DNA of 64,000 bases from Bradyrhizobium nivariense (GTDB lineage: Bacteria; Pseudomonadota; Alphaproteobacteria; Rhizobiales; Xanthobacteraceae), in the NCBI RefSeq assembly GCF_029846715.1, contig NZ_JARVWW010000041.1:1-64000 (forward strand), read 5' to 3'. Below are positions 27,579 through 37,471 of this stretch, in pieces; within the stretch, counting starts at the first letter, position 1, and the number at the start of each line of letters is the position of its first letter. The position numbers and the translations under genes are program-made. The notes under the pieces are model-generated. The model saw only the letters and a list, made by a program, of their open reading frames with translations. It was not told the DNA's origin and did not search any database.

Positions 27579-29207
27579 TCAGAAAAATATCGACGTAGAC
27601 ACCGAGAAATTCAGAGCATGTCCGGTTTGGGGTGTGTACGTAATACTGGTTGGGTTGTTGATGTACGTCAGCCCTACGCTCGTATAGATTCCGGGTGCAA
27701 GATGTGCGGTGTATGTTCCCGAGATCGCCTTGCTGTCCCAATGCACAAGATTCCCTTTGGCCAAAGCAGTATTCACTGCAAGGTTGCTCCAAACAGTGTC
27801 AGTTGCAACAAGCGAAATTTGATCGTCGGGCCGACTGTCAAAAAGTCCCTTTGCGTAGAGACGAAGTTCGGCATACTGCGTGACCTTATTTAGGTCGGAC
27901 GGAGCGGACATCACCGAGAATCCACCATAGATGCCGCGAGATGCGACACCCTGCGGATCATTTTGCCAGAGCTGCCTGTCCGCAGCGACATAGTAGAAAC
28001 TATTCCCACTGGTTCTCGGTTGTGTGGGAAACGCCAAGCTTATGTATTTGCTGTCGTTGAACCCGACGCCCGCCCGTAGCCATGTCTGGGATAAGCCGGG
28101 CGCAGCGTTGTTCTTATAGCCCGTTTCATCAAGCAAGAGAGTGCCCGAGTTGCGCGTGCTCCAGTTTAGGGCGGTGGGATTTTCAGTAATTGACGTAAAC
28201 ACGCCGTCTGGACTTGTCGAGTGTTGGACTGAAGCCTTTGTGTAGAGCCGATCATCAAAATTGTACTTCAGATTGACACCTGGCGCCGGCATGGAGCCCA
28301 GGCTCAGGCCTCCTTGGTATAGAATGTTTGACGAGGGTCCGAACACGTTTGACCCCGCATTCCCTCCAACCACCGTGCCCCCAAATTCATATATGTTATT
28401 TAGATAGCCTGCCTTGAGTTCGAGCTTCTTGTCGAAAAAGGTCTGATAGTATGTGATTTGACTGATTCCCAATCTGTCTGGCCCGCCGGGCTTCCACGTA
28501 TAATATTGCTGCTCGGCCCCCACGACGATCTGGCCATCGGGAATCCCGTATCGGCTGAGATCATAGGTGACGATCATGTAAGTGTAGGTGTTAAATGTCG
28601 GATTCTGCCCGTTATATAATTGATTGGCAATTGTGCTCCTGGCTGCATCCGGGAGAAGATTGTTTGCGAAGCTGTTTACTGTCCAGGCAACATAACCGAT
28701 CCCGAGGTCTGCCAGCGCGGATCTAACGCCACCTTTATCTTGGACTACAGTGTCAGCGGGACCAGGTACACCGAGGACCAATCCTTTCTGACGGAGGTTT
28801 TCGAATTTTGCGAATGGGTCAGCATCCGGACTGCCCTTCTTTGGTTTAGGCCGGTTCGTAGATCGCGATTGCGCCGAGCCAGTGGCGAGATTTGCTGCTT
28901 TTTTTTCACGCAGCTTTGCGACTGCGTCTTTCTTCTTTTGAACTTTCGTTTTGGCGACGTCACCCGAAATGCCGCTTTTGAGACTGGGTATGTTGGCACT
29001 TTGTGCCAGCGCCGGGCTGCCGGCAAGACACGCCGCTAGGGAGAGTCCGAAAACAAGCCGTTCTTGGTATTTAGTCGACCGAAAGCTGAGGGCAGATTTT
29101 CTCGATACACTGACCGAATATGGCGGCATCGCCAGGTAATCATGCGCGTGTACGCCAACAACGTTCGTGCTATTCATCTCGACTCGCATATAACCCCCAA
29201 ACAACAA
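27579..29207 (-). CDS. OprB-type outer-membrane porin
   Basis: A beta-barrel porin of the OprB carbohydrate-selective family. A signal peptide core (RLVFGLSLAACLAGSPALAQ) is followed by a K-rich linker (KTKVQKKKDAVAKLREKKA) then barrel strands, e.g. GIGYVAWTVNSFANNL, GQIVVGAEQQYYTWKPGG, QTWLRAGVGFNDS, and a C-terminal phenylalanine (SVSTSIFF) typical of outer-membrane insertion. The frame opens at 29207 but the signal peptide suggests an internal start, for instance at about 29126. It lies convergent to the phn genes with a gap of only about 20 bp from the phnN relic. It may let the importer's ligand cross the outer membrane. Confidence 0.8.
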   Translation of the reverse strand: MLFGGYMRVEMNSTNVVGVHAHDYLAMPPYSVSVSRKSALSFRSTKYQERLVFGLSLAACLAGSPALAQSANIPSLKSGISGDVAKTKVQKKKDAVAKLREKKAANLATGSAQSRSTNRPKPKKGSPDADPFAKFENLRQKGLVLGVPGPADTVVQDKGGVRSALADLGIGYVAWTVNSFANNLLPDAARSTIANQLYNGQNPTFNTYTYMIVTYDLSRYGIPDGQIVVGAEQQYYTWKPGGPDRLGISQITYYQTFFDKKLELKAGYLNNIYEFGGTVVGGNAGSNVFGPSSNILYQGGLSLGSMPAPGVNLKYNFDDRLYTKASVQHSTSPDGVFTSITENPTALNWSTRNSGTLLLDETGYKNNAAPGLSQTWLRAGVGFNDSKYISLAFPTQPRTSGNSFYYVAADRQLWQNDPQGVASRGIYGGFSVMSAPSDLNKVTQYAELRLYAKGLFDSRPDDQISLVATDTVWSNLAVNTALAKGNLVHWDSKAISGTYTAHLAPGIYTSVGLTYINNPTSITYTPQTGHALNFSVSTSIFF

Positions 29208-29764
29208 CTAGACCCCTTGACGTGTGATCCATTGCATTGAGACTGCAATAGATGGCGGATGGGATCTGTTACCCTCGCACCATGAAGGTGGGATCAAGCA
29301 TTCCAGATCTCAGGGTCTGTTGTCTGTTGTGCTAGATTGACACCAGAGCCGCAGCGAGCAAATTCTCGCTATCGTCGGCGAGGAAAGAACCCGTGATGCT
29401 CTCGCGAAAAGTCCACTAACGCCCGAACAATGCTCGGACATACTTTACGTAGGTCGCGAGCATCAGGTTGCCACTGTAGCTCATAGGAATGATCTCGCGA
29501 GGCGGATCGGGGCGCGACCGCGATTCCCTTCCCCGACAGACGGTCACCTTCTTACGATCGAACAACCCGACCGGAATATTTCAGAAATGGTTTCCTGGTT
29601 CGACACTCATCCATCGCCGAAAAGCTGATGCAGAATCGCCCTCAATCTTGAACGGAACAATGAGAGCCCAGCGTGCGCGATACTTCCCCACAGCCTCGTC
29701 AGCCGAGAACTAACTTGCCACGCCGTGCGCATCATCGATTAATTGTGACGAAGAGGACCTATAC
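29208..29764. other. Intergenic, no gene recognised
   Basis: Holds the promoter region of the porin (minus) and the start of a DapA-like relic (plus). A short frame at 29489-29713 on the plus strand has no recognisable match. Confidence 0.35.
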
Positions 29765-30650
29765 ATGTCTTTACGATCTTCTGCGACGGGGCCTGGCGCC
29801 TTCGCCGTCAGCCTTACTCCCTTCCAACCCGATGGTAGTCTTGATGAGCCGCTGATCCGCCGTCATTTTCAGCGTCTCGCGTCGTCGGGGATCGGGGTCT
29901 ATGTCGGTGAAAGCGGGAGCCGGAAAGGCCTAACGCTTAGACTCAAGGAAACGAGCGGTTGTACAAGATCGCGGTGGAGGAGTTGAAGCGAAAGGTACCG
30001 GTCAAAGCGATGGGCGATCGAAACACGCACCGCCGATGAGATAATTTCCCTGGCCCGGTTGGCAGCCGAGGCCGGCGTGGACGCTATGCAAGTCTATTCG
30101 CCGTTGGCGCTAGGCGCGACGCGGAGGAGCTCGAAGTAAACTTCACCGAAACCGTCTCCCGGATAGATTTGCCGACTGTGATCTCGATTCATCATGCAGT
30201 TGGCTATACGGTTCCGTCGGAAGTAGTCGGTCGACTGGTGGACCGACACGACAATATCATCGGCGCCGTCAATTGCACCCGAGCCGACGTCGACATTTTC
30301 GATGGAGTTGCCTCCCGTATTACCGTTCACGTGGTCGATGTGGGGGGAGTCCTGAACAATTTCGGCTTCGGTAGCCACGGGTTCCTGTGCGGAGAAGCGA
30401 ATATCGCTGCCAGATTGTGCGTCCGCCTTGCGGCGAGTTTCAAGGAAGGCGCTCATAACGAGACATTCCACTTGGCTAGAACTCTGCTGCACATCCGTCG
30501 CAAGCTGACATGCGAGTACGGCGTGAGAGGCATCGAAGCGGCTCTGAACTATCTGGGATTGGGGGGGGAAGTTACGAACCCCGCGTTGTGCGGTCGCGGC
30601 TCGAGCCGCGCTCAGTCGTGTGCGCGACTTATGCGGAGCGCGGGTAGGGC
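29765..30650 (+). pseudogene. DapA/N-acetylneuraminate lyase-family gene, frameshifted
   Basis: A dihydrodipicolinate synthase-family protein in pieces. Frame 1 from ATG 29765: GAFAVSLTPFQPDGSLDEPL and GIGVYVGESGS. Frame 2: YKIAVEELKRKVPVKAMG. Frame 3: EIISLARLAAEAGVDAMQVY. Frame 4: LPTVISIHHAVGYTVPSEVV and NIIGAVNCTRADV. Three or more frameshifts inactivate it. At the Schiff-base lysine position (expected K-D/T-S/T) the sequence is N (GAVNCT), so the ancestor may have had no aldolase activity. C-terminal sequence ends in GIEAALNYLGL. Confidence 0.7.
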
Positions 30651-31609
30651 AATGGCGTTCCAATGCCGGCGCGCCCCCGCGTCAGCCGATGCCGAACTTT
30701 GTTCTGAGGACCTCGTTGACGGCCTAGGGTCGGCCTTGCCCGCCGGTCGCCTCCGTCATCTGGCCGATGTGCCAGCCGAGTGCGGTGGGCTTGGCCCTTC
30801 ATCTGCTACGCTTGACCGGATTCGTGGCGATCATGGCGTTGAACCCGTCGCACTCACACCTGCCCGACGGGTCGATGTTACCGCTCCATTAGTCGCTTGG
30901 CAGCATCGAGGGCAAAACCCGTCGCAACTCCTGACGAGGTGTTGCTAACGCATCCAGACCCTCGAAACGCCATCCCGGGGACCCGGCAACCGAATCACAA
31001 CTTGGCGGCTCGAGACTTATACTGCGCTGGTGCTCGTGCTGTCGCCGCCCTCCAAGCAGCGCGTGGCGCTGCAGATTTGGGTCGGCCCGATGCGGCAAAT
31101 CGTTGCGCCTTCTCGTATGCAGTGTGGTGTTTGCAACATCGTGGCGGATACAAAACCTGCGCTGGTTTGCGTTCCGGCACGGAAAGCGTGTACCACGCGC
31201 TCGTTCTGACCAGTTGCACTCAACGATCTCATGTGCAGACGCTTCATACGGTTGGCCCAGCTCTTGCTCTCTCCTTGCCATCGCCGTGCAGCTCCCCCTG
31301 CTTTGTCAGGGGAGTGCCGGTTGCAGGACACGTCATCTCCATGCGAAGAAGGGCAATGTCATGAGGACTTAACTTCCCAGGACGACCAAGGCATGGGCAC
31401 GGCCACCCTGAGCTTCGCATTGACGACGCTCACCGCGCGGGCGGGCGAATATAACACGGATAATGTCGGCGACGTCGTGGTGCATCCAGCGACGCTGTCA
31501 ACGCTGAACTTGTCAACATCTGAAAGCGGCGCCTAACGACCCTGACCGGACATTCATAAGAGCAAATCCAATCGGGTTCGTCGTGTCGATGCCAAACTAG
31601 GAGCGGCAG
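30651..31609. other. 0.96-kb stretch without a recognised gene
   Basis: Several overlapping frames on both strands are open but no family is recognised. A short plus-strand frame ending at 31536 (from ATG 31393, MGTATLSFALTTLTARAG) could be a small peptide. The last bases hold a good ribosome binding site (AGGAGC) for the next gene. Confidence 0.35.
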
Positions 31610-32218
31610 ATGCTGAAATATCTTTGGGATCCGGCAAACGCCATAACAACAATTGGTATTTTCTTCTCATCCCTCAGCTTATTCTTCGCTATCTTGGGGC
31701 GTCTTGAGCTCGCCGTGGCTACCGCGCTCTGGGCTGTGCTGTCGGATCACCTTGATGGGATCGTTGCGGCGCGAACTAAGAATCGCCATCCCAGCGTTGC
31801 GAAAATGGGCAAGAGTCTCGATGGCTTTGCGGATATACTCTACGGAGCAGTACTGCCAGCCGTTATCGTGATGCAGGTTAGCCACGCCTCGCTTGTTAGC
31901 CTTCCGACTGTGACCGCTCTGCTGATCGCGGGTACGATTCGGCTTAGCTATTTTGCGAATTTCGGCAAGTCATGCGATGGATGTTTCTTAGGGATACCAC
32001 TATCATACGACATTCCTCTCATGGCTGTCGTCTTTTTGGCTCGGCCGTTATTCTCGGATGAGCTGTTTGTAACGTTTACGGTCGGTATCTTTCTTGTACT
32101 CGCAGGATTGCACGTCGCATCCATTCGTGTGCCATCGCCAAATTTGGCAATGTACGTCGCAATCTCCATATTCGCGCTAGCCAGCTCGGCGACATTAATA
32201 TTGAGTACTCTGAACTAG
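31610..32218 (+). CDS. CDP-alcohol phosphatidyltransferase, PssA type
   Basis: An integral membrane enzyme (202 aa) that joins a CMP-activated group to an alcohol, typically making phospholipid headgroups. The signature is D46-x2-D49-G50-...-A54-R55-x11-G67-x3-D71-x3-D75 (SDHLDG, AART, GKSLDGFAD): all four metal-binding aspartates are kept, but three residues instead of two lie between the glycine and AR. About six hydrophobic segments follow. LDGFADILYGAVLPA resembles phosphatidylserine synthase. AGGAGC lies 9 bases before ATG. A relic of a second copy lies beside the cytidylyltransferase at 34846, suggesting the two enzymes act together. Confidence 0.85.
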   Translation: MLKYLWDPANAITTIGIFFSSLSLFFAILGRLELAVATALWAVLSDHLDGIVAARTKNRHPSVAKMGKSLDGFADILYGAVLPAVIVMQVSHASLVSLPTVTALLIAGTIRLSYFANFGKSCDGCFLGIPLSYDIPLMAVVFLARPLFSDELFVTFTVGIFLVLAGLHVASIRVPSPNLAMYVAISIFALASSATLILSTLN

Positions 32219-32279
32219 CTAGCAGGCTGCTGAAAAGTCGTTATGCGAGTTGGTTGATTCATTTGGGCTGGGGCATGCT

Positions 32280-32830
32280 ATGCACGGGGCAGATGAGCGG
32301 TCGGAAGGCATATTCAGTTGCGTGCGGTTGGCGTCACGCGTTCCGGCGGATCGTCCGCTGCGTGCGATCCGAGACCCGGTTGACGCGGCCCTGAAGGATC
32401 TGTCGCGCGACTTTGCTAGGCGTTACGTCCGCCATGGCCGGCCCCCGAGTCAGCCGGAGCGGGCGCTGCTGCTGCAGGCGTTATACACGGTGCGCTCGGA
32501 ACGGCAGTTGACGGATCAGTTCGATTACAATCTTCGCCGGTTGTCGCGAACACGGCTGCACGCCTCTGTCTCGCAGAACGACACCAACCCCCGCTCGGCG
32601 ATCAACGCGCGCACGACCCACCATCCCAGCTATCGCATCAGCACGATCAAGCGCAAGCGGATCGAAGAACCATTTCGGCTGGATCAAGACGCTCGGCGAT
32701 CTGTGCAAGAAGCCGGGATCATGGCCGTGGCGGGTGGTTCTTCATGCTCACCGCCACAGCCCACAATCTCGTTCGCATTCCGAAGATGCTGGCAGCAACG
32801 GGATGAGCCTGTCTGGAGCATGCGCCTTCG
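32280..32830 (+). pseudogene. IS5/IS1182-type transposase, internally deleted
   Basis: N-terminal: FSCVRLASRVPADRPLRAIR, then RPPSQPERALLLQALYTVRS and ERQLTDQFDYNL. The middle is replaced and the C-terminal part appears as SYRISTIKRKRIEEPF followed in another frame by GWIKTLGDLCKKPGSWPW. The catalytic core is largely missing. GGCTGCTGAAAAGTCG at about 32224 upstream may be a terminal repeat. Confidence 0.75.
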
Positions 32831-33108
32831 ATCGATGGAAGTGCCGCCCCGAGTCGTCACTCTGGTCGCGGACGAATGAGTGTTTCCGTATTCGAAAAAA
32901 AGCGCGATCAGACGTCGCTATTGGTCATCACTTGGCAACGAGACATTTCCTAGCGTTGGCGATTCTCGACACTGAACTCGAGACTAACGTCTGAGTGTTG
33001 ATCGCGCCTCAACGCACGGATCCTCGAGAACGAGCAGAGTATCGGCGACTTACTCATCGATCGAGCGAAGCCTAAGCATATCGATTGTCCCAGTATAGGT
33101 GAACAAAC

Positions 33109-34026
33109 ATGTCGACGGCAGAATTTGCATACCTCAATGGCCAAATCATACCATGGACCGATGCCAAGATACATGTATTCGCGCCCGTGGCGAAGTATGG
33201 GATAGGTGTCTTCGAGGGAATACGCGGTTATTGGAACGAAGAGGCGGAGCAATTGTACCTCTTTCGCCTCGCAGAGCACCTTGACCGGTATGCCTTCTCA
33301 CAAAAGGCGATGCGATTCGATCAAGGGCCACCGAGAGGGGAGTTGGCCGAAGCGCTTATCGACCTATGTCGCGCAAATGCATTTCGTACGACCGTGCATA
33401 TCCGAATGATGGCTTTCATTGACGGGTCTGGCGAAATGGGGGCAACTGGCCCCGTAGGAACCGCGATCACGGCGGTGCCACGGGAGGCCGCTAAACCATC
33501 CATCGAAGGCGCTTCTGCTCAGATTAGTTCCTGGATGCGTATGCCGGATAACGTTATGCCTGCACGCATCAAATGCAATGCAAATTACCATAACGCCCGA
33601 TTGGCTGTCATGCAGGCACAACGGGATGGTTACGACGTCGCTTTCCTCCTGAATTCAAGGGGAAAGCTAGCCGAGGCGCCTGCGATGTGCGTGTTCATCG
33701 TCCGCCATAACCAACTGATCACGCCGAGCGGAAACAACGACATCCTAGAGTCGATTACGCGACAGACAGTCATCGAGTTAGCGCGTGAGTATCTTAGCCT
33801 TGAGACCATCGAGCGCGATGTCGACCGAACGGAACTAATTCTTGCCCAAGAAGTGTTCTATTGCGGTACTGGCGCCGAAATCAGGCCGGTGACGTCTATA
33901 GATCGTATAGCTGTCGGGAGCGGTCAACCTGGATCTATCACAACGAAGTTGATAGAGATCTACCGGGCGATCGTTACCGGTAGGAATAGCGCTCACGCCT
34001 CGTGGCGAACCCCTGTCTTTTCATGA
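33109..34026 (+). CDS. Class IV aminotransferase, IlvE-like
   Basis: A fold-type IV PLP enzyme of 305 aa, similar to branched-chain aminotransferases. KYGIGVFEGIRGYW near the start, PLP lysine K155 in ARIKCNANYHNARLA, and E189 in GKLAEAPAMCVFIV. The length matches the family. The substrate may be a branched-chain amino acid or something else; D-alanine and 4-amino-4-deoxychorismate types look less likely from the N-terminus. It is flanked by IS relics within a strip holding PEP mutase, a cytidylyltransferase and a phosphatidyltransferase; amination of phosphonopyruvate to phosphonoalanine would fit that setting but is only inference. Confidence 0.82.
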   Translation: MSTAEFAYLNGQIIPWTDAKIHVFAPVAKYGIGVFEGIRGYWNEEAEQLYLFRLAEHLDRYAFSQKAMRFDQGPPRGELAEALIDLCRANAFRTTVHIRMMAFIDGSGEMGATGPVGTAITAVPREAAKPSIEGASAQISSWMRMPDNVMPARIKCNANYHNARLAVMQAQRDGYDVAFLLNSRGKLAEAPAMCVFIVRHNQLITPSGNNDILESITRQTVIELAREYLSLETIERDVDRTELILAQEVFYCGTGAEIRPVTSIDRIAVGSGQPGSITTKLIEIYRAIVTGRNSAHASWRTPVFS

Positions 34027-34336
34027 GATCGGTGTTTGGGTGGACTCACGTCTTTTCCTGAGCGATAGGGCCTTCGGCGCTCAGATTTGATACTGTCACC
34101 GGCGGAAGAGCGTTCTTGCGGCTGCCAGCGCATGGTGCGCACGGGAGATGCGGCCAACGCGCTCAAATGGGCTTCTTAGTTGTCCGTGAAAAAGCTGAGC
34201 GGGGTTCGAGTTTTCAGGCGAAGGCGGTTTTGAGATCGCAATGTTCTGGGGCCGAAAGCCCCGGAAGCTTGCAATTTCGTTTTTGGGATTCCGTCGAATC
34301 GTCAGTCATGATTCCGTCGTCGCATCGGAGGTGGCT
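34027..34336. other. Intergenic, no gene recognised
   Basis: 310 bases with no open frame of note between the aminotransferase gene and an IS5-family relic. It probably includes the left end of that IS. Confidence 0.35.
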
Positions 34337-34516
34337 ATGCCACCGAAGAAGCACAGGACGACGGGATCTGGCGATCTGTTCCGGGCCAGGCTGGACCAGG
34401 TCATCAATATGAAGCACGAATTGGTTCAGCTCGCCGGCAAGGTCGATTGGGACTGGATCGACGGCGACATCGCGCCGCTCTATAGCGAGAACGGTCGACC
34501 GGTAGTGGCCGCGTAG
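34337..34516 (+). pseudogene. IS5-family transposase, N-terminal stub
   Basis: MPPKKHRTTGSGDLFRARLD followed by NMKHELVQLAGKVDWDWIDG and APLYSENGRP is the well-known N-terminus of IS5 (IS1031-like) transposases. The frame ends after 59 residues; the catalytic part is absent. Confidence 0.8.
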
Positions 34517-34597
34517 GAAGTCGTTCGGACGGCCTGCTGAAATTCGCAAAGTAGCTAGCCTATTTGCCTCCGCTTACACGTAGCGTGGTTGCAGTTG

Positions 34598-34885
34598 TCA
34601 GGCCAAGAAGGGAGGCTGGCCAAGCTCGATCACAATTACTGCGGGGAAGACTGCTCCTTGGATAATGTCGCCGAAGCCGTCGAGGCTCTCTCCCATTTTC
34701 GCAGCATCTGCGTCGCGATTCTTCGTGCTAGCTGCCACGACATCGTCGAGAAGTTCTGATAAATCAGAGCACCGCCGCAAGGGACAGCCCAAGATGCCCG
34801 ACAGAGAGCGAGGAATAGGCTGGCGGAGATGAAGGCCTTCGCTTGTTAGGGTGTTTGCTGGACCCCAAACGGATCTGAGTGGTGG
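34598..34885 (-). pseudogene. Second CDP-alcohol phosphatidyltransferase, relic
   Basis: On the minus strand VWGPANTLTSEGL (34840-34880) matches LWDPANAITTIGI of the intact enzyme at 31610; after a frameshift SELLDDVVAASTKNRDADAA, KMGESLDGFGDIIQG and AVFPAVIVIELGQ follow, matching the signature region. The gene stops after about 90 residues and lacks the later membrane segments. The first aspartates of the signature are lost around the frameshift. It starts at the end of the cytidylyltransferase, so the ancestral order was probably cytidylyltransferase then phosphatidyltransferase. Confidence 0.78.
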
Positions 34886-35688
34886 ACCCTCCGCTGATCC
34901 TGTGACCCGGCACGATCGGAGGCGGGCGCTCTTGTGAAGATGCGCTCCGCGACAAGCAGATCTTCGATGCTGTCGATTTCGTACCATCTGAGATCGTCGC
35001 AGCGCGCCGCTGTGAGCTTTAGGCCACGCCTGTCCACGAGATTGGCAAGAAGCTCCTCGGTGTAGGCCTTCGTTGCTCCAGAGCCGATGATATCGTCCAG
35101 CGCTGGAACGATCGTCGCCCTCAGCGTCGTCGCTGAAAACCGTAGCAGGTTCATCGTCTTGAAGAGTCTTGGACCATCCGCGACAAGGTTTGCGGCGGTC
35201 TGTTTCATGCGGAAACCCGTGATGAGGCCACCATCCGACAACAAGACCGCCGACCCCTCCATCAATTCATTGAAGGGAGCAACTGCAGCCACGTCGCTTG
35301 CTTGGCTGATCATCAGGTAGTGCAACGCATCCTCTTCGAAGAAAACGTCGCCTTCGAGAAGGAAGCAGTCTCCGGAAAGAAGGGCGTCACGTGCCAGCCA
35401 AAGGGAATAGGCGCTGCCAGTGCGGTCGAAGACGGACGATTCGACATAGTTGATTCGGAGCTCGCCGAAGTGGCTGCCGCAGGCATATTGAATAGCGTCC
35501 TTGCGGTAGCCGACAACAATTGTGACTTCTTCCACGCCGACCGCCTTCAAGTTTCGTAGAGCGTTATGGAGTATCGGCGTTCCATTGACCTCGACAAGCG
35601 GCTTCGGCCGCAGATCGGTCAGGGGTCGCAAGCGGGAGCCGACGCCGGCGGCCAGAATGACGGCTTTCTTGGGCGCATTGGCGCGCAT
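34846..35688 (-). CDS. Nucleotidyltransferase, PntC/LicC-like
   Basis: A 280-aa sugar-phosphate-type nucleotidyltransferase. Start motif LAAGVGSRLRPLT (12-24) with RPKPLVEV, then YVESSVFDRTGSAYSLWLA, FLLEGDVFFEEDAL and WYEIDSIEDLLVAERIF. The GSAYSLW-type segment and short length are like phosphocholine cytidylyltransferase (LicC) and the phosphonate cytidylyltransferase PntC. ATG 35688 has AAGGAG 8 bases upstream; the longer frame from 35733 lacks that. The last about 30 residues run into the phosphatidyltransferase relic and are probably not original. With pepM nearby, CMP activation of a phosphonate is the likely role (inference). Confidence 0.8.
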   Translation of the reverse strand: MRANAPKKAVILAAGVGSRLRPLTDLRPKPLVEVNGTPILHNALRNLKAVGVEEVTIVVGYRKDAIQYACGSHFGELRINYVESSVFDRTGSAYSLWLARDALLSGDCFLLEGDVFFEEDALHYLMISQASDVAAVAPFNELMEGSAVLLSDGGLITGFRMKQTAANLVADGPRLFKTMNLLRFSATTLRATIVPALDDIIGSGATKAYTEELLANLVDRRGLKLTAARCDDLRWYEIDSIEDLLVAERIFTRAPASDRAGSQDQRRVHHSDPFGVQQTP

Positions 35689-37290
35689 TTCATTCTCCTT
35701 CGGTTTTGTTTGATATCGCGGCCTCAGTCCCAAGCGTTACGGACTCAGATCGTCGCCGCGGTTTCGTGTGCCGACAGAGTTGGTCGGTCCCGGCGGAACT
35801 CCTACGAGCAAGGGATGCGGCAACTCCATCAGACCGAGCATGTCAGTATAACGGTTGATGTTGCAGTTAACTGCGGCGATCGTGCCCTCACGCGCCGATG
35901 GCGCCGTGTAGCTCCAGATCTCTCCGGCGGTGAGATCGGTGATTTCCTTGCCACTTGCGGCAACTGCTTTGGCGGCAGCACTCGCCGCCGCAAGGCTGTC
36001 CGTTGCGCCAACATGAGCGTCCTCCGTCGATCTAGTATATCGCTTTGGTTGTTGCTGCGGTGCGGGTCTTCGGTTTCTTGAAAGACGGATCTCACATCTC
36101 TAGTAGGACAGATCATCATTCGCTTTGGCGCTTCTGCTTAAACGAACCTGAGCTAGTCGCTGTTTGCCAGTAACTGAATAGTCATTGAGTTGAGCAAGGG
36201 ATCGGGATTGATATAGTGCAGCAATGTACAAATCGGCCGCGTAAGAGGTTCGCGCCATTCGCCGGTGCGTCCAATTTCAGGAGGGAGAACGTGTGCTTCG
36301 GTGAGCAGTGCCGCAGAGCGTGATAGTGATGCACCCGGTTGCATGGCGGTGGTCTTTCGAGAATGAGTCTGTTGCAGGGTGGACGGGAAGCTATTGCCTA
36401 AGTCAAAAGGATGAAAATAGCGCCTCCGCACGGGCGAGTTCGTTGTACCACAACAGTTCGAAGACCCCGTGGCAAAATGTGGCTCAATTCTCCTCAGTGA
36501 TGAGGCGACCGCAGATCTGACACATCGCCGCTGTTGCAGCGCGCCCGGAGTGGATCCCTCCGACCATTGTGGAAGGTCAGCCAACGATCGGAGCTGCTGA
36601 CGAGAACAGATTCTGGTTGATGTTGCATGCCGAATACCTGCAAATGACGTTTCAACTAGCTCGACTTGAGCTCGACGATCACGATCAGTAGTCTCATGTT
36701 TCCGTCATCTCGATCAATTGACAGCGTTGATAGTTGACCGGAGCGCAGCAATTTGCATGCCCGCTATAGGACTGAGGACAGACGTCGCGGACAAGTCCTA
36801 ACAATCAAAAGACCTTCAGATCAAAGCAGGCAGCGCAACCGCCAAAACCTGCAGAGAGTCAAATTGCTGGACGCCGGTCCCCGGCTCAGAGGCAATATTG
36901 CAAGAACCGGAACAGATTCCAATCAAAGCTCCGATCCGTTGGATATAAGAACTGATTGCCGACGCTCGTCGTGTAGTCTTTTAGGAATGGAATCGGTCTT
37001 CGCGTCACTCGCGCACACCCCTGTAGCGGTTTCTCCTATTTCTGATGTGACGAACGTTGTTGACGAGCATGGTCACGCAGCTTGGGCCGAGGTTGGTTTT
37101 CGGTGACGTCCAATTCGAGGGCGGCAGTTCGTCCAGCCGATTAACTGGATGGACGGCGACCGTGGCAATAAATTGCCGGTAATTGAAGGCTCCCCTAGAC
37201 CCTCATGCCGAGGGAGTAGAATTATGTCGGCGCCAAGCGGATGGTTTGCGATCGCTTCCCTTTGTCCCGAGGCACTACTGCGCTGGGTAG
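35689..37290. other. 1.6-kb stretch without a recognised gene
   Basis: No open frame here matches a family known to me on either strand. Frames of about 90-170 codons (for example 35566-36081 plus, 36153-36584 minus) lack sensible composition and look like chance frames in GC-rich decayed DNA. It holds the promoter of the minus-strand cytidylyltransferase. Confidence 0.35.
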
Positions 37291-37351
37291 GGTGAACCTC
37301 CTCCGAATGAGTGGACACCTGTAGTAGGCTCGTTGAGCCCGGAGGTGTCGA

Positions 37352-37471
37352 ATGGAACGTCAACGTCGGTCGTTTACTGAGGAGTACAAGCGTCGGGCCG
37401 CCGAACTGGTGATGTCGAGCGGGTCGGTTGCCAAGGAGCTCGGTCTGCGCGACTCGGTATTGCGACGGTGA
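37352..37471 (+). pseudogene. IS3-family OrfA stub
   Basis: MERQRRSFTEEYKRRAAELV and VAKELGLRDSVLRR is the helix-turn-helix start of IS3-family OrfA; the frame stops after 39 residues. About 60 bases upstream, TGAACCTCCTCCGAATGAG resembles the IS3 terminal repeat. Confidence 0.7.
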
